64,000 bases of DNA from Bettongia penicillata ogilbyi (taxonomy: Eukaryota > Chordata > Mammalia > Diprotodontia > Potoroidae). Positions 1 to 11,066 of the stretch are shown in pieces (position 1 is the first letter of the stretch; the number at the start of each line of letters is the position of its first letter). A model generated the notes under the pieces. That model made no database searches. It saw nothing but the letters and a program-made list of their open reading frames with translations, and was not told the DNA's origin. Where the stretch lies: NCBI GenBank assembly GCA_023548195.1, contig JAJHZJ010000311.1, forward strand, positions 10,709,119-10,773,118, read 5' to 3'. Made by a program: the position numbers and the translations under genes.

Positions 1-372
1 ACACAGATATGTGCTATAATGAATTGCTTGCCTTCCCAAACGGGATGGGTGGGAGGGAGGGATGGGGAAAAGTTGGAACTCAAAGTCTTAGGAACAACTG
101 TTTAGTATTGTTCTTGCAACTAGGAAATAGAAATACAGGTAATGGGGCATAGAAAGTTATCTGGCCCTACAGGACAAAAGAGAAGATGGGGATAAGGGAA
201 GGGAGGGATGTTAGAAGAGAGGGCAGATTAGTGATAGGGGCAATTAGAATGCTCAGTGTTTTTGGGTGGGGGAGGGGAGAAATGGGGAGAAAATTTGGAA
301 CCCCAAATTTTGTGGAAATGAATGTTGAAAAGTTAAATAAATTAAGTAATTAATTTAAAAAAAAGAAAGAAA
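1..372 (+). mobile_element. HAL1/L1 3' end (3' UTR and A-tail), cut by window edge
   Basis: This is the last part of a LINE-1-derived 3' UTR in sense orientation. It has the G-rich purine runs (gggagggagggatgggg), the aaaatttggaacccc motif near the end, and an A-rich tail at about 350-378. The same order of motifs occurs at the 3' end of the complete HAL1 at 44900-45250, including acacagatatg followed by attgcttgcc. The 5' part lies outside the window, so HAL1 and full L1 cannot be separated here. Confidence 0.8.
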
Positions 373-378
373 AAAGAA

Positions 379-1801
379 TATCAGGGTGGTTTCCCTTGAT
401 AATTTCATGAAGTATAATGTCTAGGCTCTTTTTTAATCATGGCTTTCAGGTGGTCCCATAATTCTTAAATTGTCCCCCCTGGATCTATTTTCCACGTCAG
501 TTGTTTTTCCAATGAGATATTTCACATTGCTTTCTATTTTTTCATTCTTTTAGTTTTGTTTTGTAATTTCTTGTTTTCTCATAAAGTCATTAGCTTCCAT
601 GTGTTCCATTCTAATTTTTAAAGAACTATTTTCTTCAGTGAGCTTTTGAACCTCCTTTTCCATTTGACCAATTCTGCTTGTTAAAACATTCTTCTCTTGA
701 TTGATTTTTTGAACCTCTTTTGCCATTTGGGTTAGTCTATTTTTAAAGTGTTATTTTCTTCAGCATTTTTTGGTTCTTCTTTAGCAAGTTGTTGACACGT
801 TTTTCATGATTTTCTTGCATTGCTCTCATTTCTCTTCCCAATTTTGACTCCACCTCTCTTCTTTGATTTTCAAAATCCTTTTTGAGTTCTTCCATGACCT
901 GAGACCACTGCATATTTTTTGGAGGTTTTGAATGTAGAAGCCTTGACTTTCTTGTCTTCAAATGATGGTATGCTTTATTATTACTCATCCAAAGGGATGG
1001 AAGAAAATACCTGTTCACCAAAGAAGTAACCTCCTATAGTCTTGTTATTTTCCCTTTTTCAGGAATTTTCCCAGCCAATTACTTAGCTTTTCAGTCCTCT
1101 GTCAAGTGAAGGGTATATTCTAGGGACCTATAAGTTCTCAGTTCCTCCAAGTTGGCCCAATCAAGGGAGAGGTGTTTAACACTTTCTTGGCCTGTGCTCT
1201 GGTCTGGGAGCACCACAAACTTTTCTGTCCAGGAAACGTGATAAGGTTTCCTCTTCAGAACCTCCACCAGCTCCACCACACCAGTGTTCCTCCTCAACCC
1301 AGGGCATCCACTCAGAACTCAGACTCAGATCAGCTGCTTAATTTCACCAGCATCTTTACCTGGAGGGCTCCCAAAATGGACCCTGCTGCTGCAGTGGCTG
1401 CTGCCACCCTGGGGCTATGGCTAGGGCCAGATCCTTTTCTCTTCTCACCCAGGTGAAAGAGCTTTCTTTCTGACCTTTGAAGCTGTCTTTGGCATTTGTG
1501 GGTTGAGTAATCTGGGAACCACAACTACTAGCCATTATTCTACAACCCTGATACTTGCTCCAGTCCTGTCCATTCTGTGCTATGTGGCCAAGGCTTGGCT
1601 GTGCTCTGCTCTAAGCCTAGTGTGATAGACCTTTCTTGTCAGCCTTAGGGACCATCTTGGGTTGAAAATCTCTTTCACTCTGTTGTTTTATGGTTTCTGA
1701 TGCTCTAGAATTTGTTTAAAGTCATTTTTACAGGTATTTTATGGGCTATGGAGGTAGAGCTAGAGCAAGTCCATTCTTCTTCTCGGTCATCTTGGCTCCC
1801 C
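379..1801 (-). mobile_element. HAL1 (half-L1), 5' UTR and most of ORF1, antisense
   Basis: Read on the minus strand, this runs from a 5' end of the type ggagccaagatg (about 1801-1785) through a GC-rich 5' UTR into ORF1. The ORF1 starts near 1021. It encodes a lysine/glutamate-rich coiled coil of the form MEELKKDFENQ, then NRSRR-like sequence before an RRM-like domain. The copy stops abruptly at about 379 inside ORF1, where the sense 3' end of another element abuts it. The C-terminal ORF1 domain and 3' UTR are missing here and may continue left of the window if the neighbour is an insertion. Frames are broken, so this is a dead copy. Confidence 0.85.
743..1021 (-). pseudogene. HAL1 ORF1 N-terminal fragment (coiled coil)
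   Basis: An open stretch of 92 codons encodes the N-terminal and coiled-coil part of an L1-type ORF1 protein. The family product is an RNA-binding trimeric chaperone that coats the element's own RNA. Visible features are a basic N-terminus followed by heptad-like K/E/Q-rich sequence (VMEELKKDFENQRREVESK), the same as at 43188 and 9184. The frame breaks near 743 and the coiled coil continues in other frames to about 500. It is a relic, not a host gene. Confidence 0.75.
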
Positions 1802-2369
1802 TTTCTCCTCCCAGCATAAAATTAAAGTATATTTATGATTTCTTCTATCAGCATAGATAAACACTACACTGTAAGCTATATAATGGGAAATAGCATGTCT
1901 TATTCAAATATTATACCTCTCTCCTAGAATAGTTTGCAAGAACATACAACTATAGGCTTAGAACTGGAAGGGAACAGTGGACATTTAGTCCAACCCTTTA
2001 TTTCACAAATATCAAAAATGAAGTAGAGGGAAGTTAAGTGACTTGACCAATTAATTAGTCTAATCTCCCTGATTCTAAGTGTCTAACATGGCTTTCATAA
2101 AGGAGAAGGATAGGAATTTCTAGTTATCAGGTGGACAGAGCCAGGAATCACCAAGTCTCTTTCAAGGCCTATCAGTTATAAGACTACATCCCTTTACAAA
2201 AGAGAAAATTTGTCCATTGAAAGGGCAGAGAGAATGAAAAAGACTGACACCAGTTTGGATAATCTAAATGGGAATATAGACACAGCACAGTCAATTAATA
2301 ACATTTGGGACTGAAAGAAAAATTATTGGAAATTATTTTAAAACTTTGTCTAATGATAAATTAGGAATG
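1802..2369. other. Unassigned sequence with a MIR/MAR1-like stretch
   Basis: Positions 1930-2100 read like an old MAR1/MIR CORE-SINE in sense orientation: agaactggaagggaac, then tagtccaaccc, then gaagttaagtgacttgacc. The consensus of this class has the same order (agagctggaaggga, tctagtccaaccc, aagtgacttgccc). No boundaries are clear. The rest is AT-rich sequence in which I recognise nothing. Confidence 0.45.
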
Positions 2370-2371
2370 GT

Positions 2372-2583
2372 AGGCAGCTAGTCAGGAAGACTCCAGTTCA
2401 AATCCAGCTTCAGACACTTAATAGCTATCTAACGCTGGATAAGTCACTTAATCTGTCTCTGCTTTAGTCTACTAGAGAGAGAAATAATAAATGGATCTAG
2501 TATCTTGGCCAAGAAAACCCATAGACAGTATGGCTCATGGAGTCACAAAGAGTGGGATACAATTGAATGATAACAGTAACAAA
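2372..2583 (+). mobile_element. tRNA-derived SINE with RTE-like tail, internally deleted
   Basis: The order of motifs is that of the abundant marsupial tRNA-SINE: ggcagctag at the start, gtcaggaagactc, caaatccagcttcagacactt, agtcacttaatctg, ttggccaagaaaaccc, tcatggagtcacaaagagt, and a gataacagtaacaa tail. Compared with the copies at 33086 and 54666, the tRNA-like segment between ggcagctag and gtcaggaag is missing. That segment carries the Pol III A box, so this copy is probably transcriptionally dead. Confidence 0.75.
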
Positions 2584-2589
2584 GAATGG

Positions 2590-4339
2590 TCTCTAAGACA
2601 GAAACCTAAGCCAGACTATGAAAGGGATCTAGGTTAACTTGCAAAAGAGACAGGGAAAAAAAGATATTTTAGATAAATGTCTAAGTTACATAAAACAGTA
2701 AATTACAAATGAGACACGTTAGAGTGAAATCTGAGCCTTGCCATGAATTCCCAAGTTCTTAAGAGGGAGATGCACAAAATCTGATCTCCAGAGTTCACCA
2801 GTCTTCAGCACTAGGCTTTCCTCAGCTTCTGGCCCCACCAGTTTTACTTCCTACTGAAACACACACATACAACAGGATGCTGGGCAGGCAAGCCTCACTA
2901 CACCATGGTGCCCACTTAGAAGGATTAGAATATCTAGATACAGTCAACCCTTGAAGGAGGGGGGTCATAGAAATTGCTTTCAAGTTCCTATTAACATAAA
3001 CAAAGTAGGAGAGAAATGCCTATATTGATACAATTCACTATCTTTTGTTTACTCTTACTCCTCTGTGTAGCCTACAACCCAGCAGGAGGCCTTTTAATGA
3101 AAACAGCTCAAGTATGAATCGCATTGCTTGACTCAGGCTGATGCTGTTTGCATAAAGTAGGAAGCAGGGAGGAGTGTATAAGGGAACAGACGGGGGAAGG
3201 CAAAAAAGCAAGGTGACTTTCTTCATTCTCAATGAGAATGAAGCTATATCACTCCAATGGATTTGCAATATCCTTGATTCAGAAGTTATTTCCAACGATA
3301 AAGTTCACAAAACATTCACACTTGTGCATGTTAGGCAACTTGCAAATCTGTCCTTCTAAAAGATTCCCACCGGAGGTGCCAAAGGCCTTTCTTATGTATT
3401 CTTGACATCAGGAGAGTACCAAGTTTGGCAACCTGGATGCCCAACACCTTTCATAATGGTCTTATTACTTTGTTTAAAAAGTATATGTCTGTGTGCATGC
3501 ACATATGTGTGTATGTGTGTGTGTGTGTAATTCTTGGAATATTGTAACTCCATTTACCAGATAACTTTCCCAAGTTCCAGGCTATCCTGATGCAAGTCAA
3601 TTAATGGCCAGCAATACTCTAAATATAAATTCTGAGCATCTTCTACCAGGGAACTAAGTTAACTGTTTAAAGTGCTATGGGTCCAATATTTAATCTCATG
3701 TATGAATGGGATTGAAATCAACTCAGTCCATTCTAGTTCTGACATCATAACTAAATGAGAATAGCTCTCAACCAACCAATAACTCAGTAATAGGATTTTG
3801 AGTATATCAAGTATTTAGAAGGGTCTAAGATGAAATAAAAGGATATCAGACAAGAAGTGTGTTCCAAGTAGTTAGGGGACTTTTGTCTCATCTTTTGAGT
3901 CCTTTTTAAAAGCAAAGAATTAGTTGGAATCAGTGACTCTCAGAAAGTAGATGGAGCATGGCTGTTCTAGCTAAACCCCTGAGAAAAAATGATGTACAGA
4001 CGAGTAGGGAAGAAGCCCTGAAACTTCATACTTGGGTCTCCTCCTCTCTCCTTTATTAGGAGCATGACAATTTCAAATGGTCCAAAGTATTTTAGACTTC
4101 CTACCTTTCCACTAACATCAACATAGTTTTATTCCCTGAGACAACAGTGCCTAGTGGCACTGTCTCTTTTAGAAGCTAAGGTCATAGTAGATGCAAATTC
4201 ACCATGATTTGATGAATGAAGCTTCCCAACAAAAGGCCTTCCTGTAGGAGCGATGTTTTCCCTTTGCCTCCATATAACCTCAAGGCTTGAGCAAATTTTC
4301 TCTTGGACTCTCAATATACTTACAGGGACCTGGGTTGCA
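2590..4339. other. No recognised gene or repeat except a TG microsatellite
   Basis: This interval is AT-rich. The only clear structure is an impure (TG)n tract at about 3484-3530 with interspersed CATGCACA. Short open frames at 3038-3359 and 4129-4447 have no family signature or start context that I recognise, and I treat them as chance. Confidence 0.5.
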
Positions 4340-5475
4340 GTTTTCAGAATGGATATTTTATGTACATGTTACTGTATAGATATCGGGTTTTTGTGGATTT
4401 ATTTTGTATGCTACTTCTTTACTAAAGTTATTGTTTCTCTCATTTAGTTTCTTCATTTTTTTTTATTCTCCATGGTTTTCTAGGTACAGGATAACATCTA
4501 AACCTTGTGGTATTTTTTATTCCTGTTCTCTGACTACAACTATACCTTTCATTCCATTCTCATTATTGTTATTTAAAGGTCAAGTTACATGACAAGCCCA
4601 TTATCAAAATTTTTTTAAAAAATTTTCTAATTTTTTTCTATTGCAAATAATGCTGATTCTTGGTTTTAGATAAATGTCTTTGACAATATTGAAGGGATCC
4701 TTCATATTTTTTTCTTTTTTGAAATGTTTTAATAAAAATGAGTGCACTGTTTTGTCATATCTCTACTATTGGAAATAATCACTTTTTAAATGATCTCGGG
4801 TGTTTATATGAGTAGTTATGCCAGATGCTTTCCTAATATTGAATATTCATAAAACTGTTATAATTCCAACTTGATCATGGCAAATTATCCAACTTGTTCA
4901 TAGCAAATTATTTTCTTTTTATCGCTGTAGTTTCCTGAAAATAATTTTACTTAAAATTTTTGTATCAGATTTCATTAAGGAAATTAGCTGACACATCTCT
5001 TTGTTTTGTCTATACCTGATCTAGATATCAAAAGTCAATTTTGAAAAAAAAAAAGGTTTCAGAGAGTCCTTTCTCCATATCTTTTTTAAGAATGATTCTT
5101 GTAGTATAGGTTCTAATTGAGTTTTCAGTATTTGAAAGAAAGCACTTGTTATTATATCTTGCCCAGGATTTGTCTCCAATTTTTCACTTCTGGCAGTTCA
5201 TTTATTAGTTGCTCATTTTTTTCCCCCAAGATTGCATTCCTGAAAAATTCTATTTACTCTTTTGTTAGTTTGGGCATTCATATAATTTTTTCAAATATTT
5301 GTCTATTCTTTTTGAATTCTCCGTACTCCTGGCATTATGACTGCAAATATCATTTTCTGCTAATATTTTTAATTTTCTTGATGGTAGACTCACAGTGGTT
5401 GCATTTGTTATTTTGATAATTGGATTTCCTCTCTTATTCTTTATCAAGTTGAAAAACGGCATAAAAATTTTGTTG
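4340..5475 (-). mobile_element. Ancient L1 ORF2 (reverse transcriptase region), antisense, 3' portion
   Basis: The plus strand is T-rich and follows the familiar antisense order of L1 ORF2: ttttgtatgctac followed by tttactaaagtt, ttctaggtacagg, gttttagataaatgtctttga, tttcctaatattgaat, and ttgtatcagatttcattaagg. No open frame survives. The copy is interrupted at 5475 by the sense HAL1 and resumes at 11057. The join is supported because aattttgttg followed by atctttt reads through as continuous L1 antisense sequence once the insertion is removed. Confidence 0.8.
5466..5475. repeat. Target-site duplication, left copy (outer HAL1)
   Basis: The 10-mer aattttgttg recurs at 11057-11066. The two copies flank the split sense HAL1, and the second continues into the L1 ORF2 that was the insertion target. 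Confidence 0.7.
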
Positions 5476-5476
5476 T

Positions 5477-7085
5477 TTGGGAGCCAAGATGGCAGAATAG
5501 AAAGATGAACCTGTACAAGCTAGCCCATTTTATAGCCCATAAAATACCTGTAAAAAATGACTCTAAAAAATTCTAGATCAACAGAAGCCACAAGATGACA
5601 GAGTGAAAGAGATTTCCAGCCCAAGACAGCACCAGAGCTCTGTAGTGCAGAGTGCAGCCCAGGTGGCAGGGAAAAGACCTAGAACAGGCTTTAGGGAGCC
5701 ACCAGCAGCAGCAGTTCCCACATTGCTCAAACTATAATCATCACAGAAAGGTCAGTAATAAAGGTCCATCATGCAGGAGTAGGGACAGTGGTCTGGACCA
5801 GTAGCAGCAGTCACTGCAGTTGCAGTATCCATTTTGGGAGCCCTCTGCCTAAAGCCCCTGAGGGAATTGAGAAGCAGATCTGAATCTCAGCCCTGAGCAA
5901 TGCCCTGGGGTGAGGAGGACAGCTGGTGTGGTGGAGCTGGAGGCGGTGGTGGAGAGGGAAGTCTACTCTCAGATTATAGGCAGAAAAGTTTTTGGTTGAT
6001 CCCAGACCAGAGTGCAGGTGAGAAGAGGAGTAACTCCTCTCCCTTGATTGTGCCACTTTGGAGGAACTGAGAAACTATAAAGGAGAGTATGCCCTCCTCT
6101 TGACAAAGGATGTAAAAGTCAAGGAACTGGCTGGGAAAATGTCAAAAACAGGGAAAAAATAAGACTATAGAAGATTACTTTCTTGGTGAACAGGTATTTT
6201 ATTCCATCCTTTCAAATGAAAAAGAACTATGTGTATCTTCAGAGGAAATCAAGGCTCCTGCATTCAAAACCTTCAAAATAAATATTCAATGGGCTCAGGC
6301 CATGGAAGAGATCAAAAAGGATTTTGAAAATCAAGTAGGAGAGATGGAGAAAAAGTTGAGAAAAGAAATGAGAGTGATGCAAGAAAATCATGAAAAGCAA
6401 GTCAATAGCTTGCTAAAGAGACCCCAAAAAACACTGAAGAAATTGACACCTTTGCAAATAGGCTAACTCAATAGGTAAAAGATATCCCAAAAGTCAATGA
6501 GGATTAAAATGCTTTAAAAAGTAGAATAAGTCAAAAGGAAAAGGAGGCTTAAAAGCTCACTGAAGAAAATAGCTCTTTAAAACTTAGCATGGAGCAGAAA
6601 GAAATCAATGACCTTAGGAGAAACCAATAAATTACAAAACACAACCAAAAGAATGAAAAAATAGAAGATAATGTGAAATATCTCAGTGGAAAAGCATCTG
6701 ACCTGGAAAATAGATCCAGGAGAGACAATTTAAAAATTATGGGACTACATGAAAGCCATGATGAAAAAAAGAGCCTAGACATTATCTTTCATGACATTAT
6801 CAAGGAAAACTGTCCTGATATTCTAGAACCAGAGGACAAAATAAGTAATTAAAGAAACCAGCAAATCACCTCCTAAAAGAGAACAAAAAAAAGAAAAACT
6901 CCTAGGAATATTGTAGTCAAATTCCAGAGTTCCCAAGTCAAGGAGAAAACATTCCAAGCATCCAGAAAGAAACAATTCGAGTATTGTGGAAATACAATCA
7001 GGATAACACAAGATCTAGCAGGTTTAACATTAAGGGATTGAAGGGCTTGGAATATGATATTTCAGAAGTCAAAGGAATGAGGATT
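5477..7085 (+). mobile_element. HAL1, sense, 5' half of a split copy
   Basis: It starts with gggagccaagatggcagaa at about 5479, the usual L1-type 5' end. A 5' UTR runs to about 6200, then a decayed ORF1 with coiled-coil coding (atggaagagatcaaaaagg at 6303; aatagatccaggagagac at 6711) and the C-terminal domain (caattcgagtattgtggaaa at 6971). It is interrupted at 7085 within ORF1 by the antisense HAL1 and resumes at 9900. Many stops and frameshifts make it a dead copy. There is no ORF2 in either half. Confidence 0.88.
7073..7085. repeat. Target-site duplication, left copy (inner HAL1)
   Basis: The 13-mer aggaatgaggatt is repeated exactly at 9887-9899. The pair flanks the antisense HAL1 and duplicates a piece of the outer HAL1's ORF1. 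Confidence 0.92.
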
Positions 7086-7924
7086 TTTTCTTTAAAATAA
7101 ATTTATTTATTTAACTATTTACATTCATTTTCACAAAATTTTGGGTTCCAAATTTTCTCCTCATTTGTCCCATCCCCCCACCCTAATACACCAAGCATTC
7201 TAATTTCCCCTATCACCAATCTGCCCTCTCTTCTATCATCCCTCCCTTCTCTTGTCCCCATCTTCTCTTTTGTCCTGTAGGGCCAGATGACTTTCTATTC
7301 CCCATTAACTGTATTTCTTATTTCCTAGTAGCAAGAACAATACTCAACAGTTGTTCCTAAAACTTTGAGTTCCAAATTCTCCCCATCCCTCCCTCCACAC
7401 CCATTCCCTTTGGGAAGACAGGAAATTCACTATAGGCCATATCTGTGTAGTTTTGCAAATGACTTCGATAATAGTCATGCTGTGTAAGACCAACTATATT
7501 TCGCTCCATCCTATCCTGCCCCCTATTGTTTCTATTCTGTCTTTTGATCCTGTCCCTCCCCAAGAGTGTTGACTTCAAATTGCTCCCTCCTCCCATTGCC
7601 CTCCCTTCCATCATCCCCCCCACCCTGCTTATCTCCTTCTCCCCCACCTTCCTGTATTGTAAGATAGGTTTTCATACCAAAATGAGTGTACATTTTATTC
7701 CTTCCTTTAGTCGAATGTGATGAGGGTAAAGTTCATGTTTTTTTTCTCAGCTCTTCTCTTTTTCCCTCCACTAAAAAGTCTCCTGCTTGCCTCTTGAATG
7801 AGAGATAATTTACCCCATTCCATTTCACCTTCTCTCTTCCCACTACCTTTCTCTCTCACCGTTTACCTTAATTTCTTTTAAGATATGGTCCCATCCTATT
7901 CAATTCACTCTGTGCTCTGTCTCT

Positions 7925-7981
7925 GTATGTGTGTGCATGCACATGTGTATGTGTGTGTGTGCATGTGTGTGTGTGTGTGTG

Positions 7982-8018
<37 letters not shown>
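7925..8018. repeat. (TG)n microsatellite inside the HAL1 3' UTR
   Basis: The tract alternates TG with GCATG interruptions and ends in about 17 pure TG units. The matching place in the sense HAL1 at 44364-44445 has a CA tract, so the tract belongs to the element and was carried with it. Confidence 0.9.
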
Positions 8019-8151
8019 TCTCACGGACTACCCAGATACTGAAACATCTTAAGTGTTACAAATATTGTCTTTCCATGTAGGAATGTAAACAGTTCACCTT
8101 TGGTAAGTCCCTTATGACTTCTCTTTGCTGTTTACTTTTTCATGCTTCTTC

Positions 8152-9184
8152 TCATTCTTGTATTTGAAAGTCAAATTTTCTTTTCAGCTCTGGTCTTTTC
8201 ATCAAGAATGCTTGAAAGTCTTCTGTTTCATTGAAAGACCATATTTTCCCCTGAAGTATTATACTCAGTTTTGCTGGGTAGGTGATTCTTGGTTTGAGTC
8301 CTAGCTCCCTTGACTTCTGGAATATCCTATTCCACACCCTTCGATCCCTTAATGTAGAAGCTACTAGATCTTGTGTTAACCTGATTGAATTTCCACAATA
8401 CTGGAAATGTTTCTTTGTAGCTGCTTGCAATATTTTCTCCTTGACCTGGGAATTCTGGAATTTGGCCACAATGTTCCTAGGAGTTTCTCTTTTTGGATCT
8501 CTTTCAGGCGGTGATCAATGGATTCCTTCAATACTTAGTTTGCCCTTTGTTTCTAGAATCTCAGGGCAGTTTTCCTTGATAATTTCATGAAAGATGATGT
8601 CTAGGCTCTTTTTTTGATCATGACTTTCAGGCAGTCCCATAATTTTTAAATTGCCTCTCCTGGATCTATTTTCCAGGTCAGTTGTTTTTCCAATGAGATA
8701 TCTTCCATTTTTTCATTGTTTTGGTTTTGTTTTGTGATTTCTTGGTTTCTCAGAAAGTTGTTAGCCTCCATCTGTTGCATTCTAATTTTGAGAGAACTAT
8801 TTTCTTCAGTGACCTTTTGAACCTCCTTTTCCATTTGGCTAATTCTGCTTTTTAAAGCATTCTTCTCCTCATTGGCTTTTTGAACCTCTTTTCCCAATTG
8901 AGTTAGCCTATTTTTCAAGGTGTTATTTTCTTCAGCATTTTTTTGGGTCTCCTTTAGCAAGGTATTAACCTTTTTTCATGCTTTTTCTTACATCTCTCTC
9001 ATTTCTCTTCCCAGTTTTTCCTCCACCTGTCTAACTTGATTTTCAAAATCCTTTCTGAGCTCTTCCATGGCCTGGGCCCATTAGATATCTATTTCGGATG
9101 TTTGGGGTACAGACATCTTGACTTTTACGTCTTTCCCTGATGGTAAGCATTGTGCTTCCTCATCAGAAAGGAAAGGAGGAAACA
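8152..9184 (-). pseudogene. HAL1 ORF1 (L1 ORF1p-like RNA-binding protein), broken
   Basis: The first codon is taken at 9184 because the sense copy at 43188 has a homologous ATG context encoding MF-PF-SD. The coiled coil is open at 8960-8646 with repeated K/E/N heptads (EVQKANEEKNALKSRISQ). The C-terminal domain is open at 8469-8152 (KFQNSQVKEKILQAATKK, then TYPAKLSIILQGK and FLMKRPELKRKFDF). Between them, sequence encoding the NVxYL region and start of the RRM-like domain is out of frame or lost. L1 ORF1p normally forms trimers and binds the element RNA. This copy cannot make an intact protein. Confidence 0.85.
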
Positions 9185-9886
9185 TCTGTTCACCAAGAAA
9201 GTAGCTTCTATGGTCTTATTTTTCTTCCCTTTTCTGGGCATTTTCCCATTCAGTTACTTGACTTCTGAGATTCCTCTCCACCCTGCCTAGATCTTCCCAG
9301 CTAGTGCTTGGGGTCTAAGATGCGAATGCTGCTCCCCAGACTAAGGGCTTTCAGCGGGGTGGGGGGGGTCATGGCTGCTCTTCAATATTAGCTTAAGTTC
9401 TGGTGCTTGGGTGGGGGCAGGGCTGCCTCCCAGGCTCAGTTCCCTCAGGGGATTTATGCAGAGATCTTCAGTAATGGATCTGAGGTCCTGTCTGCTCCAG
9501 GAGTGCCTGGCCACCACTGCCTCTGCCGCTGCCTCCCGAAGGGGCCTGAGTTATGGAGACACCCTGCTCCCCTCTCAGCCAGCCCAGAAGTCTCTCTCAC
9601 TGACCTGTGAGCCTATGGGTGGAGGGACCTTCATGGAGATTCTGTCCCTAAAGCCTGCTTGGATCTCCTCCTCTTGGGGCCATGCGGCCAGGGCAGGGCC
9701 AGGCTGGGCTCTGCTGTCCAGTGCATGATGGACCTTTGGTGTCAGTTTTTCAGGGCTCTCTGGAATGGAAATCTCCTCCACTGCATTGGTGCACAGCTTC
9801 CACTGCTGCAGAATTTGTGAGGAGTCCTTTTTACAGGAAATTTATGGGCTGTAGGTTCAGAGCCAGCATATATGAGTCTTTCTACC

Positions 9887-9899
9887 AGGAATGAGGATT
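9887..9899. repeat. Target-site duplication, right copy (inner HAL1)
   Basis: The 13-mer aggaatgaggatt matches 7073-7085 exactly. Two extra bases (cc on the plus strand, GG on the element strand) lie between this repeat and the first recognisable base of the element, as often seen at LINE 5' junctions. Confidence 0.92.
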
Positions 9900-11056
9900 A
9901 AAACCAAGAATCACCTACCCAGCAAAACTGAGGATAATATTTCAGTGTGAAAATGGTCATTCAATGAAATAGAGCCCTTTCAAGCATTCTTGATGAAAAG
10001 ACCAGAGCTGAATAGAAAATCTGACTTTCAAACCAAAGAATCAAGAGAAGCATGAAAAGGTAAACAGGAACGAGAAATCAAAAGGGACTTTCTAAAGTTG
10101 AACTATTTACATTCCTACATGGAAAGATAATAACTCTTGAGTTATAACTCTTGAGACTTTTCTCAGTATTTAGGTAGTTGAAGCGATTATGTACATAAAG
10201 CCAGAGAGCACAGGGTGAGTTGAATAAGAAGGGATGATATATAAAAAATAAAATTAAAGGAGGAGAGGAATATATTGGGAGGAGAAAGGGAGAGATGTAA
10301 TGGGGCAAATTATCTCTCATAAAAGACGGAAGAAAAAGTTTTTTCATTGGGGGTGAAAAGGGAGGAGGTGAGAGGGAAAAAGTGAAACTTACTCTCTTCA
10401 CATTTGGTTTAGGAGGGAATAACATGCTCACACAATTTGGTATGAAAATCTATCTTACGCCACAGGAAAGTCGGGGAGAAGTGGACAAGTGGGGTGGGGG
10501 AATGATAGAAGGGAGGGCAAAAGGGAGGGGGTAATAATTAGAAGTAAACATTTTCGAGGAGGGACAAGGTCAAAAGAGAGAATAGAGTAAACGTGGGGCA
10601 GGATAGGATGGAGGGAAATATATTTAGTCTTACACAATATGACTATTATGGAAGTCTTTAGCAAAACTTTAGCAAAACTACACATATATAGCCTACATTG
10701 AACTGCTTGCCTTCTCAGTGGGGATGGGTGGAGGACGAAGGGAGAGAAGTTAGAACTCAAAGTATCAGGAACGAACATTGAGAATTATTTATGCTTATAA
10801 CTGGGAAATAAGAAATACAGGCAATGGGGTATAGAAATCTATCTTGCCCTACAAGAAAAGAGTAGATGGGGACAAGGGTAGGGAGGCATGTGACAGAAGG
10901 GAGGGCATACTGAAGGAAGGGGTAATCAGAAGGGAGAGGTGGGGAGAAAATTTGGAACTCAAAATTTTGTGGAAATGAATACTGAAAACTGAAAACAAAT
11001 ATTAAAAAAAGTAAAAAATTAAAATTTTTAAAAATCAAGCAAACCTTAAAGAAAGG
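9900..11056 (+). mobile_element. HAL1, sense, 3' half of the split copy
   Basis: It picks up exactly where 7085 stopped. The ORF1 C-terminal domain continues (aagaatcacctacccagcaaaactg, TYPAKL-type coding, at about 9905) and ends near 10040. It is followed by a purine-rich 3' UTR with the paired motifs tatcttacgcc and atcttgccctacaag, then aaaatttggaactcaaaattttgtgg and an A-rich tail at about 10983-11056. There is again no ORF2. Confidence 0.87.
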
Positions 11057-11066
11057 AATTTTGTTG
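11057..11066. repeat. Target-site duplication, right copy (outer HAL1)
   Basis: The 10-mer aattttgttg equals 5466-5475. A longer A-rich and imperfect tail lies between the element and this repeat. Confidence 0.7.

Larger units (their letters stand above)
7086..9886 (-). mobile_element. HAL1, antisense, near full length, inserted in another HAL1
   Basis: On the minus strand the element runs from about 9886 (tagaaagactcat, then gctggctctgaacc) through a GC-rich 5' UTR to about 9185. A decayed ORF1 spans about 9184-8152, and a 3' UTR runs to a short A-rich tail at 7086-7110. The 3' UTR holds a long (CA)n tract (plus-strand TG at 7925-8018) and purine-rich runs. ORF1 passes directly into the 3' UTR with no endonuclease or reverse transcriptase coding between, which defines a half-L1. 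The flanking 13-bp duplication and A-tail show target-primed reverse transcription, presumably supplied in trans by L1 ORF2 protein. Confidence 0.93.

Noticed and set aside
1..1801. Twin-priming 5' inversion of a single L1
   Set aside because: A twin-primed copy has the inverted 5' part upstream of the sense 3' part; here the order is the reverse, so two separate elements are needed.
8646..8960. Host coiled-coil gene on the minus strand
   Set aside because: The same coiled coil recurs at 43454 and 743 inside elements with matching UTRs and insertion hallmarks; it is HAL1 ORF1.
9407..9894. Several overlapping GC-rich open frames on both strands
   Set aside because: They lie in the antisense HAL1 5' UTR and match the same UTR at 42465-43187; GC-richness, not selection, keeps them open.
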